From NCBI RefSeq assembly GCF_902686445.1, contig NW_025920103.1:3022783-3086782 (forward strand): 64,000 bases of DNA. Direction: 5' to 3'. Made by a program: the position numbers and the translations under genes. The notes under the pieces are model-generated. The model searched no databases, was not told the DNA's origin, and saw only the letters and a program-made list of their open reading frames with translations. Below, one piece after another: positions 46,446-58,632 of this stretch. Position 1 is the stretch's first letter; every line of letters begins with the position of its first letter. Source of the DNA: Sciurus carolinensis. Taxonomy: Eukaryota > Chordata > Mammalia > Rodentia > Sciuridae.

Positions 46446-46734
46446 AACTATGTCTTATTTACAAAATCAAGTACAAAATGAATAATCACTTCTAGCAAAA
46501 CGTGTTAGACCTGAAAGTGTGGACACTATCAAAATAAAAATATTTCCTCAGAGTGGATCGCACACCTAGACTATAATGAATAGTAGTGCCTCTCATAAAG
46601 CATGTTCATCTTAAGTGTACATCAAAACAACAAAAAACCTTTACTGACTGTTGACAAGGGAAAATGGACATAGTCTAGCTTAGGAAAGGACACATTAGAA
46701 GCATATGATACTGACATGAAATTCTCCAGGAAAA

Positions 46735-46932
46735 GACAGGCACTTTGACTTGTCTGTTACCCCAGCACTTGGCAGGTGAAGGAAGGGGGATGACATATTT
46801 GGGACCCGCCTGGGCAATTAGGCAAGATCTTGTCTCTAAAATAAAATATTTAAATGGCTAGGGATGTATATAGCTCAGTGCTTATCTAGCACACGCTACT
46901 ATGGTCACTTGGTTCAATTCTCACAGCAAAAA
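46735..46932 (+). repeat. B1-dID SINE, diverged
   Basis: TACCCCAGCACTTGGCAGGT, GGGACCCGCCTGGGCAATTA, then ID-like GGCTAGGGATGTATATAGCT and TTGGTTCAATTCTCACAGC. Confidence 0.75.
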
Positions 46933-47534
46933 ACTGGTGCAGGCCAAACATTTGATCACAGAGCAGGGCAGAAGTCATTGTGCCAACCTCCCAAAATGAT
47001 CAAACTAAATTTCACTGTGTTCAGCTCATGAGATAACGTGTCAAACCCAGTACTGCTTCTACTAATTCAAATTTGATGACCTTTTAAATATAATAAAAAT
47101 TGTATGTTCTTTGTTAATAAATTCAACAAATATGATCTGAAAGCCATAGGGGCACTGGTATCATGATAAAACCTAGTCATGGCACTTCCTGTGACAATAG
47201 GCCCATCACCTTGATGGCATGGAATAAGAAAAAATTTCAGATCAATGTTCAACTTTAGGAAGACAAATGGATACATTTTCTAAGTTTGAAAATTAGAAAA
47301 GAAAATGATTTTCAAAAGATTGTTTTTGTAAATATATCGGAATTACAAAAAGCAACTGCTGTCATGTCTCTTAAATACTATAATGATTTCAGTCCTGAGG
47401 AAATTTCATAGAGTGGTTTTAAATACCATGCCATATAATAGCTGACATTAAACATATCACCATTCTAGTTCTATCTTCTAAAAAGGATTTGAAAATTTTT
47501 ATTAGAATAAAGTCATCTGAATTAGGAAGATTTA
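46933..47534. other. Unclassified sequence
   Basis: No conserved gene seen. A 69-codon minus-strand frame (47,276-47,067) has no family I recognise. Confidence 0.45.
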
Positions 47535-47642
47535 TTGTGGTGTGTGGTGTGTGGTGTGTGTGTGTGCATGCACGCTGCTGAGAACCAAGCCAGGGTTTCT
47601 CACATGCTAAGTAAGTGTTCTGCCACAGGAATGTGCACACAG
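47535..47642 (-). repeat. (GT)n microsatellite with ID-like fragment
   Basis: GGTGTGTGGTGTGTG run, then CCAGGGTTTCTCACATGCTA and AAGTGTTCTGCCACA, the reverse of an ID monomer. Confidence 0.7.
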
Positions 47643-47649
47643 TTGACCC

Positions 47650-48635
47650 ACCCTGAGCAGCCTTCAGGTAATGCCCCAAGTCACTCCACGCCTCCCTGCC
47701 ATACCCCAATCCCCCAAACCACTCTGCTCTGTCCTCGCTATTCCTTGCCCAGCATTACACTGCCTTGTCCAGCCCTGCACTGCCTTGTCCCTCCCTGCCT
47801 TGCCTTGCCTGGCCCTGACCTGAGGGTGGCCTGACCCGAGGGCAGCGACCTTACCAAGAGAGGATCCAACACCGATGGTCGCTGCCACAGGATGGTTCGA
47901 GCCCGCGGAGACCCTGACCTCCTGTCCACCTGTGCCCAGTCCCAGAGGCCTCCCTGTCCCGGATCCCACACCTCCAGGCCCAGGCCCCTGGGGTCGGTCT
48001 CGGATCGCGCTTCCTCCGCCCTATGACACACCAACCTGAGGCCCCATGGAGGATGGAGGCCTTCCTGGAGGGTGGCCTGACCCAAGAGAGTTGGCCTTCT
48101 CCTAGGGCAGCTGCAGTACCCAGGCGATTTACCTGAGGGCGGTGGTAGGCAGCATTATGGGGGGGGGGGGCGGGGCAGCAGACTTACTGGAAGGAAGCTG
48201 CCTTTCTGCAGGGCAGGGCGGCCTTCCCCGAGGGCAGGGCGGCAGTCCCGGGACCACAGCAGCATATGTCCAGGCAATATGTCTCCGCCAGCGCCAGTGC
48301 TGAAGCAGCCAGACACCAACACGGGACAAGACTAGGAGGCTTCCAGAGCGCCCACACACGCGGAGTGGGCGGTTCCGGACCTGTGCTGTGCATCCGCCTG
48401 TCCTACCCTGCCTGTCTCAGCAGTCTGAGAGCTGGGCATGCACAAAAAGTAAGGTGGCCTGGGCACGCCCCCGCCTGGCTCTGCCCACTGTGGACTCTCC
48501 ACATGTGTCTGAGTCCTAAACCACGCGAGGTCTGCTTTAGGGGCCAGAGGCTGCTGGGGGAAGAGATCTCTCCAGAGCAAAGTGCTGCCTCCAGCCCTCC
48601 TGCCCTTGTCTGGGCACTGGCAAGCACAGGATCAC
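47650..48635. other. GC-rich island of unknown origin
   Basis: About 1 kb of strongly GC-rich, CpG-containing sequence inside AT-rich DNA. A motif is repeated: GAGGGTGGCCTGACCCGAGG near 47,822 and GAGGGTGGCCTGACCCAAG near 48,068. Also a G-run at 48,160-48,171 and repeated GAGGGCAGGGCGGC near 48,229. Frames stay open on both strands without family resemblance. It directly abuts an L1 3' fragment at about 48,636. It could be a GC-rich transposon leader, a displaced CpG island or a minisatellite remnant. Confidence 0.6.
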
Positions 48636-49315
48636 GTGCTGATGGAGTTGCAAATTGGTGCAGCTACTCTAGAAAGCAGTACAGAGATTCCTCAGAAAAC
48701 CTGGAATGGACCCACCATTTGACCCAGTTATTCCATCCCTATGTTAATACCCATAGTACTTAAAATCTGCATACTACAGTATTGCAGGAACATCAATGTT
48801 TACAGCAGCTCAATTCACAATAGCTAGATTATGTAACCAATCTAGATGCCCTTCAATGGATGAATGCATAAAGAATCTGTGGTATATATACACAATGGAA
48901 TATTACTCAGCCATAAAGAAGAATAAAATTATGGCATTTGCAGGTAAATGGATGGAGTTGGAGAATATCATGCAAAGTGAAATAAGCCAATCCCAAAAAT
49001 CCAAAGGCCAAATATTTTCTCTGATAAGTGGATGATGATACATAATGGGGCTTGGGGTAGGATGTGGGGTAAGAGAAGAATAGAGAAACTTTGGATTGTG
49101 TAGAGGGACATGAGAGTAGGGGAGGGGGTGGGAGAAGGAAAGATAGCAGAATGAGAATGACAGTATTACCCTATGTATATGGATGATTACCTGAATGGAG
49201 TGAACCTACATTGTGTACAACCAGAGAAATTAAAATTTGTACCCCATTTGTGTACAATTAATCAAAGTACAGTCTGTAAAAATTTTTTAAAGATTAAAAA
49301 ATAAAATAAAACATT
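48636..49315 (+). mobile_element. L1 fragment: ORF2 3' end plus 3' UTR
   Basis: Begins TGCTGATGGAGTTGCAAATT (the ORF2 Cys-rich region), and 48,796-49,035 reads [11 protein letters not shown] and [13 protein letters not shown]. Then a G-rich 3' UTR and an A-rich tail. Older than the L1s at 13 kb and 37 kb. Confidence 0.92.
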
Positions 49316-50055
49316 AAAGATGGTCATCTATCCATGGGAGACTGGTGTCAGGACTCCTCAGATTCTATAATCTGTAGATGCACAAGTCCCTTATGTAAAA
49401 TGGTGTAGGATTTGCATATAACTTACATAGATCCATCCTCCACACTGTAAATCATCTCTGAATCTCTTATAAATCCTAATACCATGCAAATGCTATGCAG
49501 ATAGTTGTTATACTCTACTGTTTAGAGAATAATGGGAAGAAAATTATCTATACGTGTTCACTAGAGATATATTTTTTTCTGAATATTTTCAATCCCCAGC
49601 TGGTTCTACATATGAATGCAGAATCCACATTTTTGGAAGATCAACTCGATATTCTTTACCTCCAAAAAGGAACACACGTGTAAAAACTAGGAATATCTTA
49701 TAATACAAGAAATGATGTCACAGCCTAATTCCTTCATATCCTCCACTAGAGATGATGATAAGTGCTGTTCTTATAGACAAAGTGTTATAAGTCCCAACTG
49801 CCACCATGATGTACTTCCCTTGTGTACGTTGATGGCAAGCAACAGCATATTATTTCCTAATTTTCTCCTCTTGTGATATATTTCATAGCTAAATTTGTCT
49901 ATAGAAAAGTACAGAACAAAGTGAAACAAAAACTAAATCCAGAAATGCAACATTTACTAAAAATTAGTGGTACTGGTGGTGCAGTAACAATTTTCACAGC
50001 CTGTTTCCAACAGAGCTGATTAAAGAGTTCTAAGCTATTAAAATGTATGGAACTG
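49316..50055. other. Unclassified AT-rich sequence
   Basis: No exon and no recognised repeat. Confidence 0.45.
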
Positions 50056-50057
50056 TC

Positions 50058-50432
50058 ATGGGCTGCTATGGTTTGGATTGGGAATGTACCTCAAAGGCCA
50101 CGTTTAAAGGCTGTTCCCCAGAGTGGCATTATTGGCAGGTGGTGGGACCTTTAAAAGGTGGACCTACTGAAGGTCTTCCAGTCCTTGAGGGCATGCCCTT
50201 GAGGGGCAGAGTGGAACCCCAGCTTCCGTACTCATGAGCTTTGATCTGCCACGCATGCCACGCCATTATGTACTGCCTTGCCACAGGTCCAAAAGCAAGG
50301 AATCCAACTGATCGTGAACTGAAACTCCTTAAACGTGGTCCAAACACACCTTCTCTCCTTAAGAGCTGATTATCTCAGGTGTTTGTTTCAATGAGAGAGC
50401 CAGTGGACTAACACATGGGCTCACGTTGTCTT
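50058..50432 (+). mobile_element. MaLR-type solo LTR
   Basis: GCTATGGTTTGGATTGGGAA, GGTGGTGGGACCTTTAAAAG and TTGCCACAGGTCCAAAAGCA follow the layout of MST/MLT-like MaLR LTRs. No internal region is attached. Confidence 0.7.
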
Positions 50433-50568
50433 TCTCTCACACAAATACATGCACACAAGTTGCTTCAATACTTTGGAATTACAACCAAAGAGAGAAATTA
50501 TGTTATTTCAAAGACCATGAATCTGCTGCTTGGCACATAAAGCGATCAACACAGAAAGACACACTCAC

Positions 50569-51144
<576 letters not shown>

Positions 51145-51340
51145 CTAGAAAAGAAAAAAAAAGGGAGAAATGTTTAGAAACACACAACCATAATTAATTT
51201 AATTATTATGTGACAGGTGACTATTTTAAGTACTTTTATGTACAGAAGGTACCTGGCTTACAGTGATTCAACTATACAACTTTTCTACTATGCAATGGTT
51301 TTACTGGGACGGAGCCCGTTCTAAGTCAGGGCTCCTGTCC
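51145..51340 (-). other. Presumed SMAD1 intron carried with the exon copy
   Basis: Sequence upstream of the acceptor on the minus strand. The duplication probably extends into it, but its limit cannot be seen. Confidence 0.4.
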
Positions 51341-51344
51341 CAGT

Positions 51345-51700
51345 TTGCCAAGGACTGAATGGCATTCCCCTGAAATTTACATACTAAAGCCCCAGCCCCT
51401 GGTGGGACTCTGGATGTGGGCCTCCAAGGAAGTATTTAGGGGCAAATAAAGTCATAAGGGTGGTACCATACTCCAACAGGATTGATGGTCTTATAAGAGG
51501 AAGAAGGAGATCCCCAATACCTGTGCCTAAGAACTGCGGAAGGGCTTTGTTAGCAAAGAGCAAGAAGGCAGTCATCTGCAAGCCAGGTAGACAGCCCTCA
51601 CCAGAAGACTTTCTAAACCCTCCATCCTGGACTTTCCAGCCTCCAGAAGTGAGAGAAAATAAATTTCTGTTTAAACCACCCAGTTTAAGGCTCAGAAACC
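51345..51700 (+). mobile_element. MaLR (MLT-like) solo LTR
   Basis: ATGGCATTCCCCTGAAATTT, GGTGGGACTCTGGATGTGGG, GTCTTATAAGAGGAAGAAGG, then AAAATAAATTTCTGTTTAAA as a polyadenylation region. Confidence 0.7.
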
Positions 51701-52269
51701 AATGCAGAACTGTACACAATATTTAAATCCTTTTAACAATCCTTTGAGATAGGTGATGGAACTGCTGCCATTTTACAGATGAGTAAACTAAGGCAGTGTA
51801 AAAGTAGTGTCGATTTATTTATATAAACATTGGGATAGAAACAAATAACACCTTAGTATATTAAGTCCAAATTCTCAACTGATACTGTGATGTCTCTACT
51901 GAGATTCACTTGTAACCCCTAAAAATATACATACCTCAATCAGTAAAAACTGAACTCAATAGAAAGCAGTAAAAATACATCAATGTTAACACCTCTGATT
52001 TATTTCTTAAGCTAAAAGAGAAGGTAATTAAACTTCTGCTATATAAACTAAGCCTGTCAGGCTGCTTTCAGTAAACAAGTCTCTATCTACAGGCAATAGG
52101 GCAAGTGATGTAGGAAAATTAATCCTTGCTTTCACACTGACATGAAATGACACTGCCATGAAAAAGAATGAAGCATACGCCGACATGCTACGCCAAAGTC
52201 TTCAGTCAAATTGTCTCACTGAACTTTCCATCTAAGCTGCTCCAGATGAAGACAGAAAAGTTGAGGTAG
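51701..52269. other. Unclassified, with MIR/L2-like piece
   Basis: 51,720-51,800 contains TGCCATTTTACAGATGAGTA, typical of a reverse MIR. The rest is not recognised. Confidence 0.45.
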
Positions 52270-53927
52270 GTTAAGAGACTCACTTTGGTTAAGATGGGGT
52301 ACCAGCTAGTACCAGACTGACCATTTCCCAAAACACCACCAAATTAGAAAACAAAATGTCCAGCTTTTTAAAGGCACCACAGAAAAACTAAGAAAAATTT
52401 TAAAAGTTAAGAAATTTTTTAAAAATTTAAAGAGCTAAGATCCTAGACAGAAGGAATAAGCAAAGAAGTGAGCTGAATACCTTCTCTACTTTTCTTCTCC
52501 AGGCATTTGCCAAAGCCTGTTAGAAGCTAGCAGGGAAGCAGAAAGCATCTATGAACAAGCTAAGAAACTAAGCAGGGCCCCCAACAGCCCAGTAATGCTG
52601 AGAAGATTAAAAAACCTGTGGGTGAGTGTCCACCAGAAAAGAGGAGCCCTGGTGAATACTCTGGCTTCCAGCAGAGTCTCCTGCAGGTGAAGGCTCAGTT
52701 CAAAGCCAAAACTGAACAGGAGCAGTCTGCACAGCACCAGAAGCCCAGAATGATCCTCATCCCTGACAGGGTCAAGGTGATGAATGTCACCCTCTAACAG
52801 CTGGACAAAGAAATGCAATACATCCTCCTGAGGGAGAAGACATCATTTTCAGTCTCTACAATGTTTTAGTCAGTGTACAGCATCAATCAAAATCTACCCT
52901 GGCATCCAGGAGGCAGGAACAAATGATCAAAACAAAACAGAAAAGAAACTGATCTGCGAGGCCAACAAACAATTTTCAGAGAGTGGAACTGCCAAATACA
53001 GACTCTAAAATATCAACAATTATTGCCAAAGAAATAGAAGACAAGAGTGAGGATTCTAGCAGAGAACTCCAATTCAAATAAAAAAAGAATCAATTAAAAA
53101 TTCTAGAACTGAAAAATAACCAGTGAAGACTTTAAACAGGAAGACTTAAGGTTAGTTACCAAAGAAAAAAGGGTTAGTGATCTGAGAGATCAATAAAAAA
53201 TGTCTTGAGTTTAAGAGGGAAAATAAGAAAATAAAGATATATAATGAATGCATTAAAAAGGTCTAGCACTCCAAGGATTTTCCAAAATTGATAGTAGACT
53301 CTAGTCACAGATGCATGAAACAAAAATACAAATCCATATGTTTCAATGTGTCATCTCACAGTAAAATACCTAAAAATCTAAGATAAAACTCTTTAAAATG
53401 AATTTCAAATAAGGTTGACAGCTATCATTTCAACAGAAACAATGGAAACAAGAAGACAATGAAATGACATCTTTAGCATGGCAAATGTAAATAAATAGTA
53501 GGTGACTTAAAAGTGGCTTCCAGCAGACTAGATCTAAAAGAAACACAGAAGTTCTTGGGGCAGAAGAAAAAAGTATTCAGAAATAAGTAAGGAACTACTG
53601 AAAAGAATGAGGAGCTCCAGAAGGGTAAATAAAGGTGAAGTCTAAAGGAATACTGATTTCACACAACAATAATATAAATATTTTGTGTTATTTAAAATAT
53701 ATGTAGAATTAATATGCAAAAAAGCAAAACAAACAAGAAAGCAAAATGAGTTAAGTAAAGTCAGTGCTCTAAGCTTCTTGTATTATGCAGACCATGGTAA
53801 AGCATTATTTATTACTGCTACTAAAAGTTATAAATTCATGTCATAATACAGCAACAACTAAAAGAATAAGCTAAAACACAAGGTAACAGTAGAAACAAAA
53901 CCAGAATTTTAAAAAATACTGACTGCT

Positions 53928-54052
53928 GGATATGCTGACACAAACCTGTAATTCCAGCAATTCATGAGACTGAGGGAGAATCACAGATTAGAGGCCAGTC
54001 TCAGCAACTTAACAACTTAGACCCTGCCTCAAAATAAAAAATAAGAAGGGCC
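53928..54052 (+). repeat. B1-like SINE monomer
   Basis: TGGATATGCTGACACAAACC, TGTAATTCCAGCAATTCATG, GACCCTGCCTCAAAATAAAA. Inserted at the edge of the old L1. Confidence 0.75.
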
Positions 54053-54064
54053 AGGATACTACAG

Positions 54065-54175
54065 TGATGCAGTCATATCCATTTTTATAGTAGCTCAATT
54101 CACAATAGGTAAGCTATGGAGACAACCCAGGTGCCCTCCAATGGATGAATGGATAAAGAAAATGTGATATATATG

Positions 54176-54216
<41 letters not shown>

Positions 54217-54284
54217 GGAGTATTACTCAGCCATTAAGAAGAATGACTTTATGATATTTGTCAGATAATGGATCTGGAAGCTAC
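54065..54284 (+). mobile_element. L1 3' fragment, first half (split by an LTR)
   Basis: GTAGCTCAATTCACAATAGG, CCAATGGATGAATGGATAAA and GTATTACTCAGCCATTAAGA are ORF2 3' L1 words. The second half is at 54,815. Confidence 0.9.
54178..54215. repeat. (CA)n microsatellite
   Basis: About 18 perfect CA units grown inside the L1 fragment at the spot where other L1 copies read ATATATACACA. Confidence 0.97.
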
Positions 54285-54806
54285 TGTGGGCCCCTTCTGG
54301 AAGGAGGCCTATGTGGCATTCTCTCAGGAGACAGACATGCCAAACAGGCCACTTGGGGACTAGGTTCCGCCCTGCCCCTGGAAGGAGGCCAACATGGCAT
54401 GCACCTTTCAGGCCACTTGGGGACTTGGTCCCATCACCCTTTTCCTGTGTTCTGTGAACAAAATGTTCTTCTGTGGGCTGTAAGATAGCTGTTCTGTGGT
54501 CTGAGAAACTGTCACCTTCTGTATTCACATGGATGTGTTTTACCTTCTGTTACAAATATACAATCTGCCAAAAAATAGACTAGTAACTTCTTACACAAGG
54601 CTTAGCCTTTAAGGTGTGTGACTCGCTTAACTGCATGCATATAAAAGACAGTGTTACATGAAGTAAAGACAGAAGCAGCTTCCTATGTGACAAGTGTTCC
54701 ATCTCTCCCGAATAAAGTTTTCCTCAGATCTTGGCATGTGAGTCATTGACTGAGTCCCCCATAGTTGCTAGTATCAGCTGTGGGTCCCCTCCATAGTTAC
54801 AGACTC
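54285..54806 (+). mobile_element. ERV-type solo LTR inserted in L1
   Basis: About 520 bp starting TGTGGGCCCC, with a TATA-like CATATAAAAG near 54,639 and AATAAAG at 54,711. A CA-end is placed tentatively near 54,801-54,803. An imperfect direct repeat with 81-bp period (CTGGAAGGAGGCC at 54,298 and 54,379) lies in the presumed U3. No gag, pol or env sequence is attached. The L1 text resumes right after it. The target-site duplication is not clear. Confidence 0.75.
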
Positions 54807-54814
54807 TGTGCAAC

Positions 54815-55137
54815 AGACTGTCATGCTAAGTTCAATAAGCCAGTCCCAAAAAGCCAAAGGCCCAATGTTTTTGCTGGTTTGCAGAAGCTAATGTAAAACA
54901 AGGAGGGGAGCGAACAGAACAGTTTAAGCAGAGGAGAATGAAGGAAAGGGAGGGAGGATAGGGAAGGAAAGACAGTGGACTGCATATGACCTAACTTTAC
55001 TATGTACACATATGAATACACCACAGTGGATCTCACCACTGTGTACATCCAAAAGATGGGGACCTAATTAGAATAAGATATATTCCACACTTGTATAATT
55101 ATGTCAAAATGTATTCTACTGTCGTGTAACTAAAAAA
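54815..55137 (+). mobile_element. L1 3' fragment, second half
   Basis: GTCATGCTAAGTTCAATAAG, CCAGTCCCAAAAAGCCAAAG, then 3' UTR and a poly(A) tail at 55,131-55,143. Continues the fragment at 54,065. Confidence 0.9.
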
Positions 55138-55154
55138 AAAAAACAATTAAAAGA

Positions 55155-55265
55155 AGGGAGGGTTGGAGTTGTGGCTCAGGGATAGAGCACTTGCCTAATG
55201 TGGAAGGCACTAGGTTTGATTCTCAGTGTTGCATATAAACAAATGAATAAAATAAAGGTCCATCA
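55155..55265 (+). repeat. ID-type SINE
   Basis: GGTTGGAGTTGTGGCTCAGG, GATAGAGCACTTGCCTAATG, then an A-rich tail. Confidence 0.85.
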
Positions 55266-55304
55266 CCAACTAGAAAAAATTTTTTAAAAATACAAAAATA
55301 TAAA

Positions 55305-55392
55305 AATGAGGGAACCAGGGATGCAGTTCAGTGGCAAAGTGTCTCCAGGTTCAATCTCCAGTACCATAAATAAATAAATAATAATAACAATA
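55305..55392 (+). repeat. ID-type SINE, shortened
   Basis: ACCAGGGATGCAGTTCAGTG, GGTTCAATCTCCAGTACC and a (TAAA)n tail. Confidence 0.8.
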
Positions 55393-55977
55393 ATCCAAGC
55401 AAATAAGAGAAAAAGGGAACAAATAATAGATGGCAAATAGAAAATAATACAATTGAGGTCCAATTCCCAAAGTATCAATAATTACTTAAATACAAACAGA
55501 CTAAATTACAGTAACTGAAAGATGGAGCTGGGTGGAGAACACCACTTCACGGTGCTGTCCTTACAAGAGACACAGATTAAACATAAGGACACAGGAAGAT
55601 TAAAAGCCAAAGGATGGAAAAAGCTACACAATGTATATTCTAACCAAAAAACTGGCACAGCCAGTTATACATTCAGAGAAAATAAAACTTTAAGGCATCT
55701 CACCCAAGATTGAAAGGGAGAGGGTATGACATTTCATATGTTAAGGGTTGACCCACCATGTAGTCATGTAGTCATTTCAACCTCCAATTTATATGCAAGT
55801 GATAATGGCCTCCATAAACATAAAGCAAAACCTGAAAGATTCAAAATGACAAACAAGCCCACAATCCAGGAGGGAGATTAAAATATTAACTGAGAAAACA
55901 AGCAAACAAAAACTGCTACATATAGAAGAGAGACATGATTGAAAACTTGATCAACTTCATGTACATAGATCACTGTT

Positions 55978-56420
55978 AGGGTTTAGATATCAGATGTCCC
56001 CCACAAAAACTGATGTGTGAGACAATGCAAGACAGTTTATAGAGGTGAAATGACTAGGTAATGAGAGCTTTGACCCAATTAGTGCATTAATCTGCTGATA
56101 GGGATTAATTTGGTGGTTAACTGTTGGCAGGTAGGTTGTGGCTTGAGGAGGTGGGTCACTGGGGGTGCGCCTCCGAGTTATATTTTGTCCTTGGTGATCA
56201 AACTTCGTCCCTCTCTGCCTCCTGGCTGTTATGTTCTGAGCTGCTTTCCTTCTCCACACCTTTCCACCATGATGCTCTGCATTACCTTAGGCCCAAAGCA
56301 ATAGAATTAGTCATCTATGAACTGAGGTTTCTGAAACCCTGAGCACCAAATAAGGTTTTCCTCTTCTAAAATTGTTTTTGTAAAGATTTTGGTCTCAGTG
56401 ATAATAAAGTTGACAAAACA
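55978..56420 (+). mobile_element. MaLR (MST-like) solo LTR inside the ancient L1
   Basis: GGGTTTAGATATCAGATGTC, GATGTGTGAGACAATGCAAG, GGAGGTGGGTCACTGGGGGT, CACCATGATGCTCTGCATTA and CACCAAATAAGGTTTTCCTC. Old L1 ORF2 sequence lies on both sides. Confidence 0.82.
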
Positions 56421-56554
56421 ATCACTGTACCCCATAACTGTAGAATACAAAATATTTTCAAATACACACGGAATACTTACCCAAGTTGACCACATATCAA
56501 GCAAATCTCAACATGCATCAAAGAAGTAAAATCATTTAATTACTAAGATTCTTT

Positions 56555-56775
56555 AATTTTTTTCTTTTTTTTGGTATCAAGAATTGAACCCAGGGACACT
56601 TAACCACTGAGGCACATCACCATCCTTTTTTATATTTTATTTAGAGACAGAGTCTTACCAAGTTGCTTAGGGGTTCCCTAAGTTGCTGAGGCTTGTTTTG
56701 AACTCACAATCCTCCTGCCTCAGGCTCCCAAGTTACTGGGATTACAGGTGTGCACGACTGCACCAGGCTCCATTA
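56555..56775 (-). repeat. B1-dID SINE inside the ancient L1
   Basis: TTTTTGGTATCAAGAATTGA, CTTAACCACTGAGGCACATC, GAGACAGAGTCTTACCAAGT and GGGATTACAGGTGTGCACGA. L1 ORF2 text resumes after it. Confidence 0.92.
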
Positions 56776-57212
56776 ATCTTAATTTAAGAAATCAACAAAA
56801 ATATTATCATTGAAAACAACCACACTTTTTAACCTATGAGTCAAGGAAGAAATTACAGTGTAGACAAAATATTTTTAACTGAATGAGTATAAAAATGACA
56901 CATCAAAAATTGTAGGATGTGAATTGAGGTGTTATTAGAGGGAAATTACAGCTTAAATGCATACATTAGGGAAAAAAAAACTTTTCAGTATTCTATGTAT
57001 CTTCCTCAAGGGGGGGAAAGGAATACTAAATCAAACCTAAAGAAAGTACAAGTAAATGAGAACAGAAACTTTTCTTTTAAAGTAGACTACAAAAAAAACC
57101 CTGTTAAAATCAAAGTTGGTTCTTTGAAAACACTAATAAAATTGGATAAATCCTTAGAAAGACTAATTAATAAAAGAGAAGGCACAGATTACCAATAACG
57201 GGAATAAAATGG

Positions 57213-58285
57213 CAGAAATCATTACTGAGTCCCAATTTAACAAGATTATGAACAACTGTAAATTGCATAATTGTGTAGACTTGCAACCCTGTGTCTGTTA
57301 CAGAGTGACAATCTACACATCCCTTCCTCACTGGAGAAGGTGACTGAGAGACTCTTCCAATTCCCCTTTCTTTGGAGTCTGGAAGTATACCTGGCACAAA
57401 GCAGATTCTCAATAAATGTCTGATGAACTATTTTAGCTCTCTAAAGAACTAAGAAAGCAAGATGTGAATGCTCAACTTTATTCAGTAGTTTACAAGAGGC
57501 AAGTTTTCTATTTTAAAGAAAAGAATTTTACCAAATTCATGAATTATTCTGAGGCTGGTATTGTTGCTTTTAACAGGAAAGAGAAAAAAATCAGTCTACT
57601 ATCAAAAGTCACACTTGGTCAGAGTGTACCTACTGGTATGGTAATTTACTTTTACTATAGATTGGTTATACACAAGAACTAGAAAGACAACTTCTCTTCA
57701 GACACCAGTAACAATTCATAGAGGTTCTATATTTCTTCCTGTACTGTACCTTGTCTTTTACTCCCCAAACAGCTTTTTAACCAATGATTTTCAAATAGAG
57801 GGGGTAAATTATCAAAATCACTTAGGGCAATGTCCAATTCTGATGGGAGTTTATTATTATATGAGGGGAGTCTATTGGGGATGTGATGTATTAAGAACCA
57901 ATATTTCAGTCCCTTATTTTAAGTATTCTAATTGACAATCACAAAGCTGTGTTAAGTGCATGTCAGACACAGAGACAAAGAGATCCAACATCCTAACGAA
58001 GCTAACTAATGATTCAGTGGAAGAGCCACTGTGTAAACAGCCATCTCCCACAAAGCAATCTGCTAACTAACCTGCTGAATCCAAAGCACTGTACTGAAAT
58101 GTTTTATCAGGTCATCTCTAGGACCTTGGTCAGAAGACCTTGTTTGTACCAAGGTCAACTGCAGGCCCTGAAACAAAAAAAAAGGTCCATGTACTGTACA
58201 TTTGTATACTGCTCACCATGATACAGTGTGATAAACACTGTAAAACAAGTACAAACAATGATGAGGTCTGCGTGTTTGTGCCCCC
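57213..58285. other. Unclassified AT-rich sequence
   Basis: No exon and no recognised repeat. Short open frames show no family features. Confidence 0.45.
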
Positions 58286-58289
58286 ATCC

Positions 58290-58632
58290 CCACGATATCT
58301 ATGCTGAAATTCTAACTTCCGATTTGATAGTCTTGGAGGTGGGGTCTCTGGGAGGACTTAGGTTATGAAAGAAGAGTCCTCTTAGAAGGGATGACTACCC
58401 TTACAAAAGACTCCAGAGAAACATCTCCGTTCTTCTACTTGGTGAGGTTGCAATGGGAAGAGGACATCTGTCAAGAAGGAAGAAATGGTGCCTCACCAGA
58501 CAACCATTCAGCCAGAGCCTTGATCTTGTACTTCCACCTCAAGAATTGTAAGAAGTAAAGTTCTGTTGTTTGTGAGCCACCCAGTCTATGGTATTTTGTC
58601 ACAGCAGCCCACATGGACTAAGGCAAATCTAA
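58290..58632 (+). mobile_element. MaLR (MLT-like) solo LTR
   Basis: GATATCTATGCTGAAATTCT, GGAGGTGGGGTCTCTGGGAG, GAGCCACCCAGTCTATGGTA and TTTTGTCACAGCAGCCCACA match the layout of old MaLR LTRs. Confidence 0.72.

Larger units (their letters stand above)
52270..57212 (+). mobile_element. Ancient L1 (L1M-type), broken by nested insertions
   Basis: Pieces in consistent order and orientation: a 5'/ORF1-like region (about 52,270-53,925, including CAACAGAAACAATGGAAACA), ORF2 endonuclease start (55,410-55,975, TGTCCTTACAAGAGACACAG), further ORF2 (56,420-56,555, CAAATACACACGGAATACTT; 56,776-57,212, TTGGTTCTTTGAAAACACTA and AATAAAATTGGATAAATCCT). Between them lie younger elements. The 5'-most part is least certain and could be HAL1-like. 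Confidence 0.7.

Noticed and set aside
47664..48763. Open frames on both strands in the GC-rich island
   Set aside because: They overlap each other and end in L1 sequence. Low stop density from high GC explains them.
55155..55265. tRNA gene from the box A/B-like words in ID elements
   Set aside because: The sequence is a SINE with an A-rich tail and does not fold as a complete tRNA. The same applies to the other ID monomers.
56929..57198. 89-codon + frame as a small gene
   Set aside because: It translates to L1 ORF2-like text and is part of the ancient L1.
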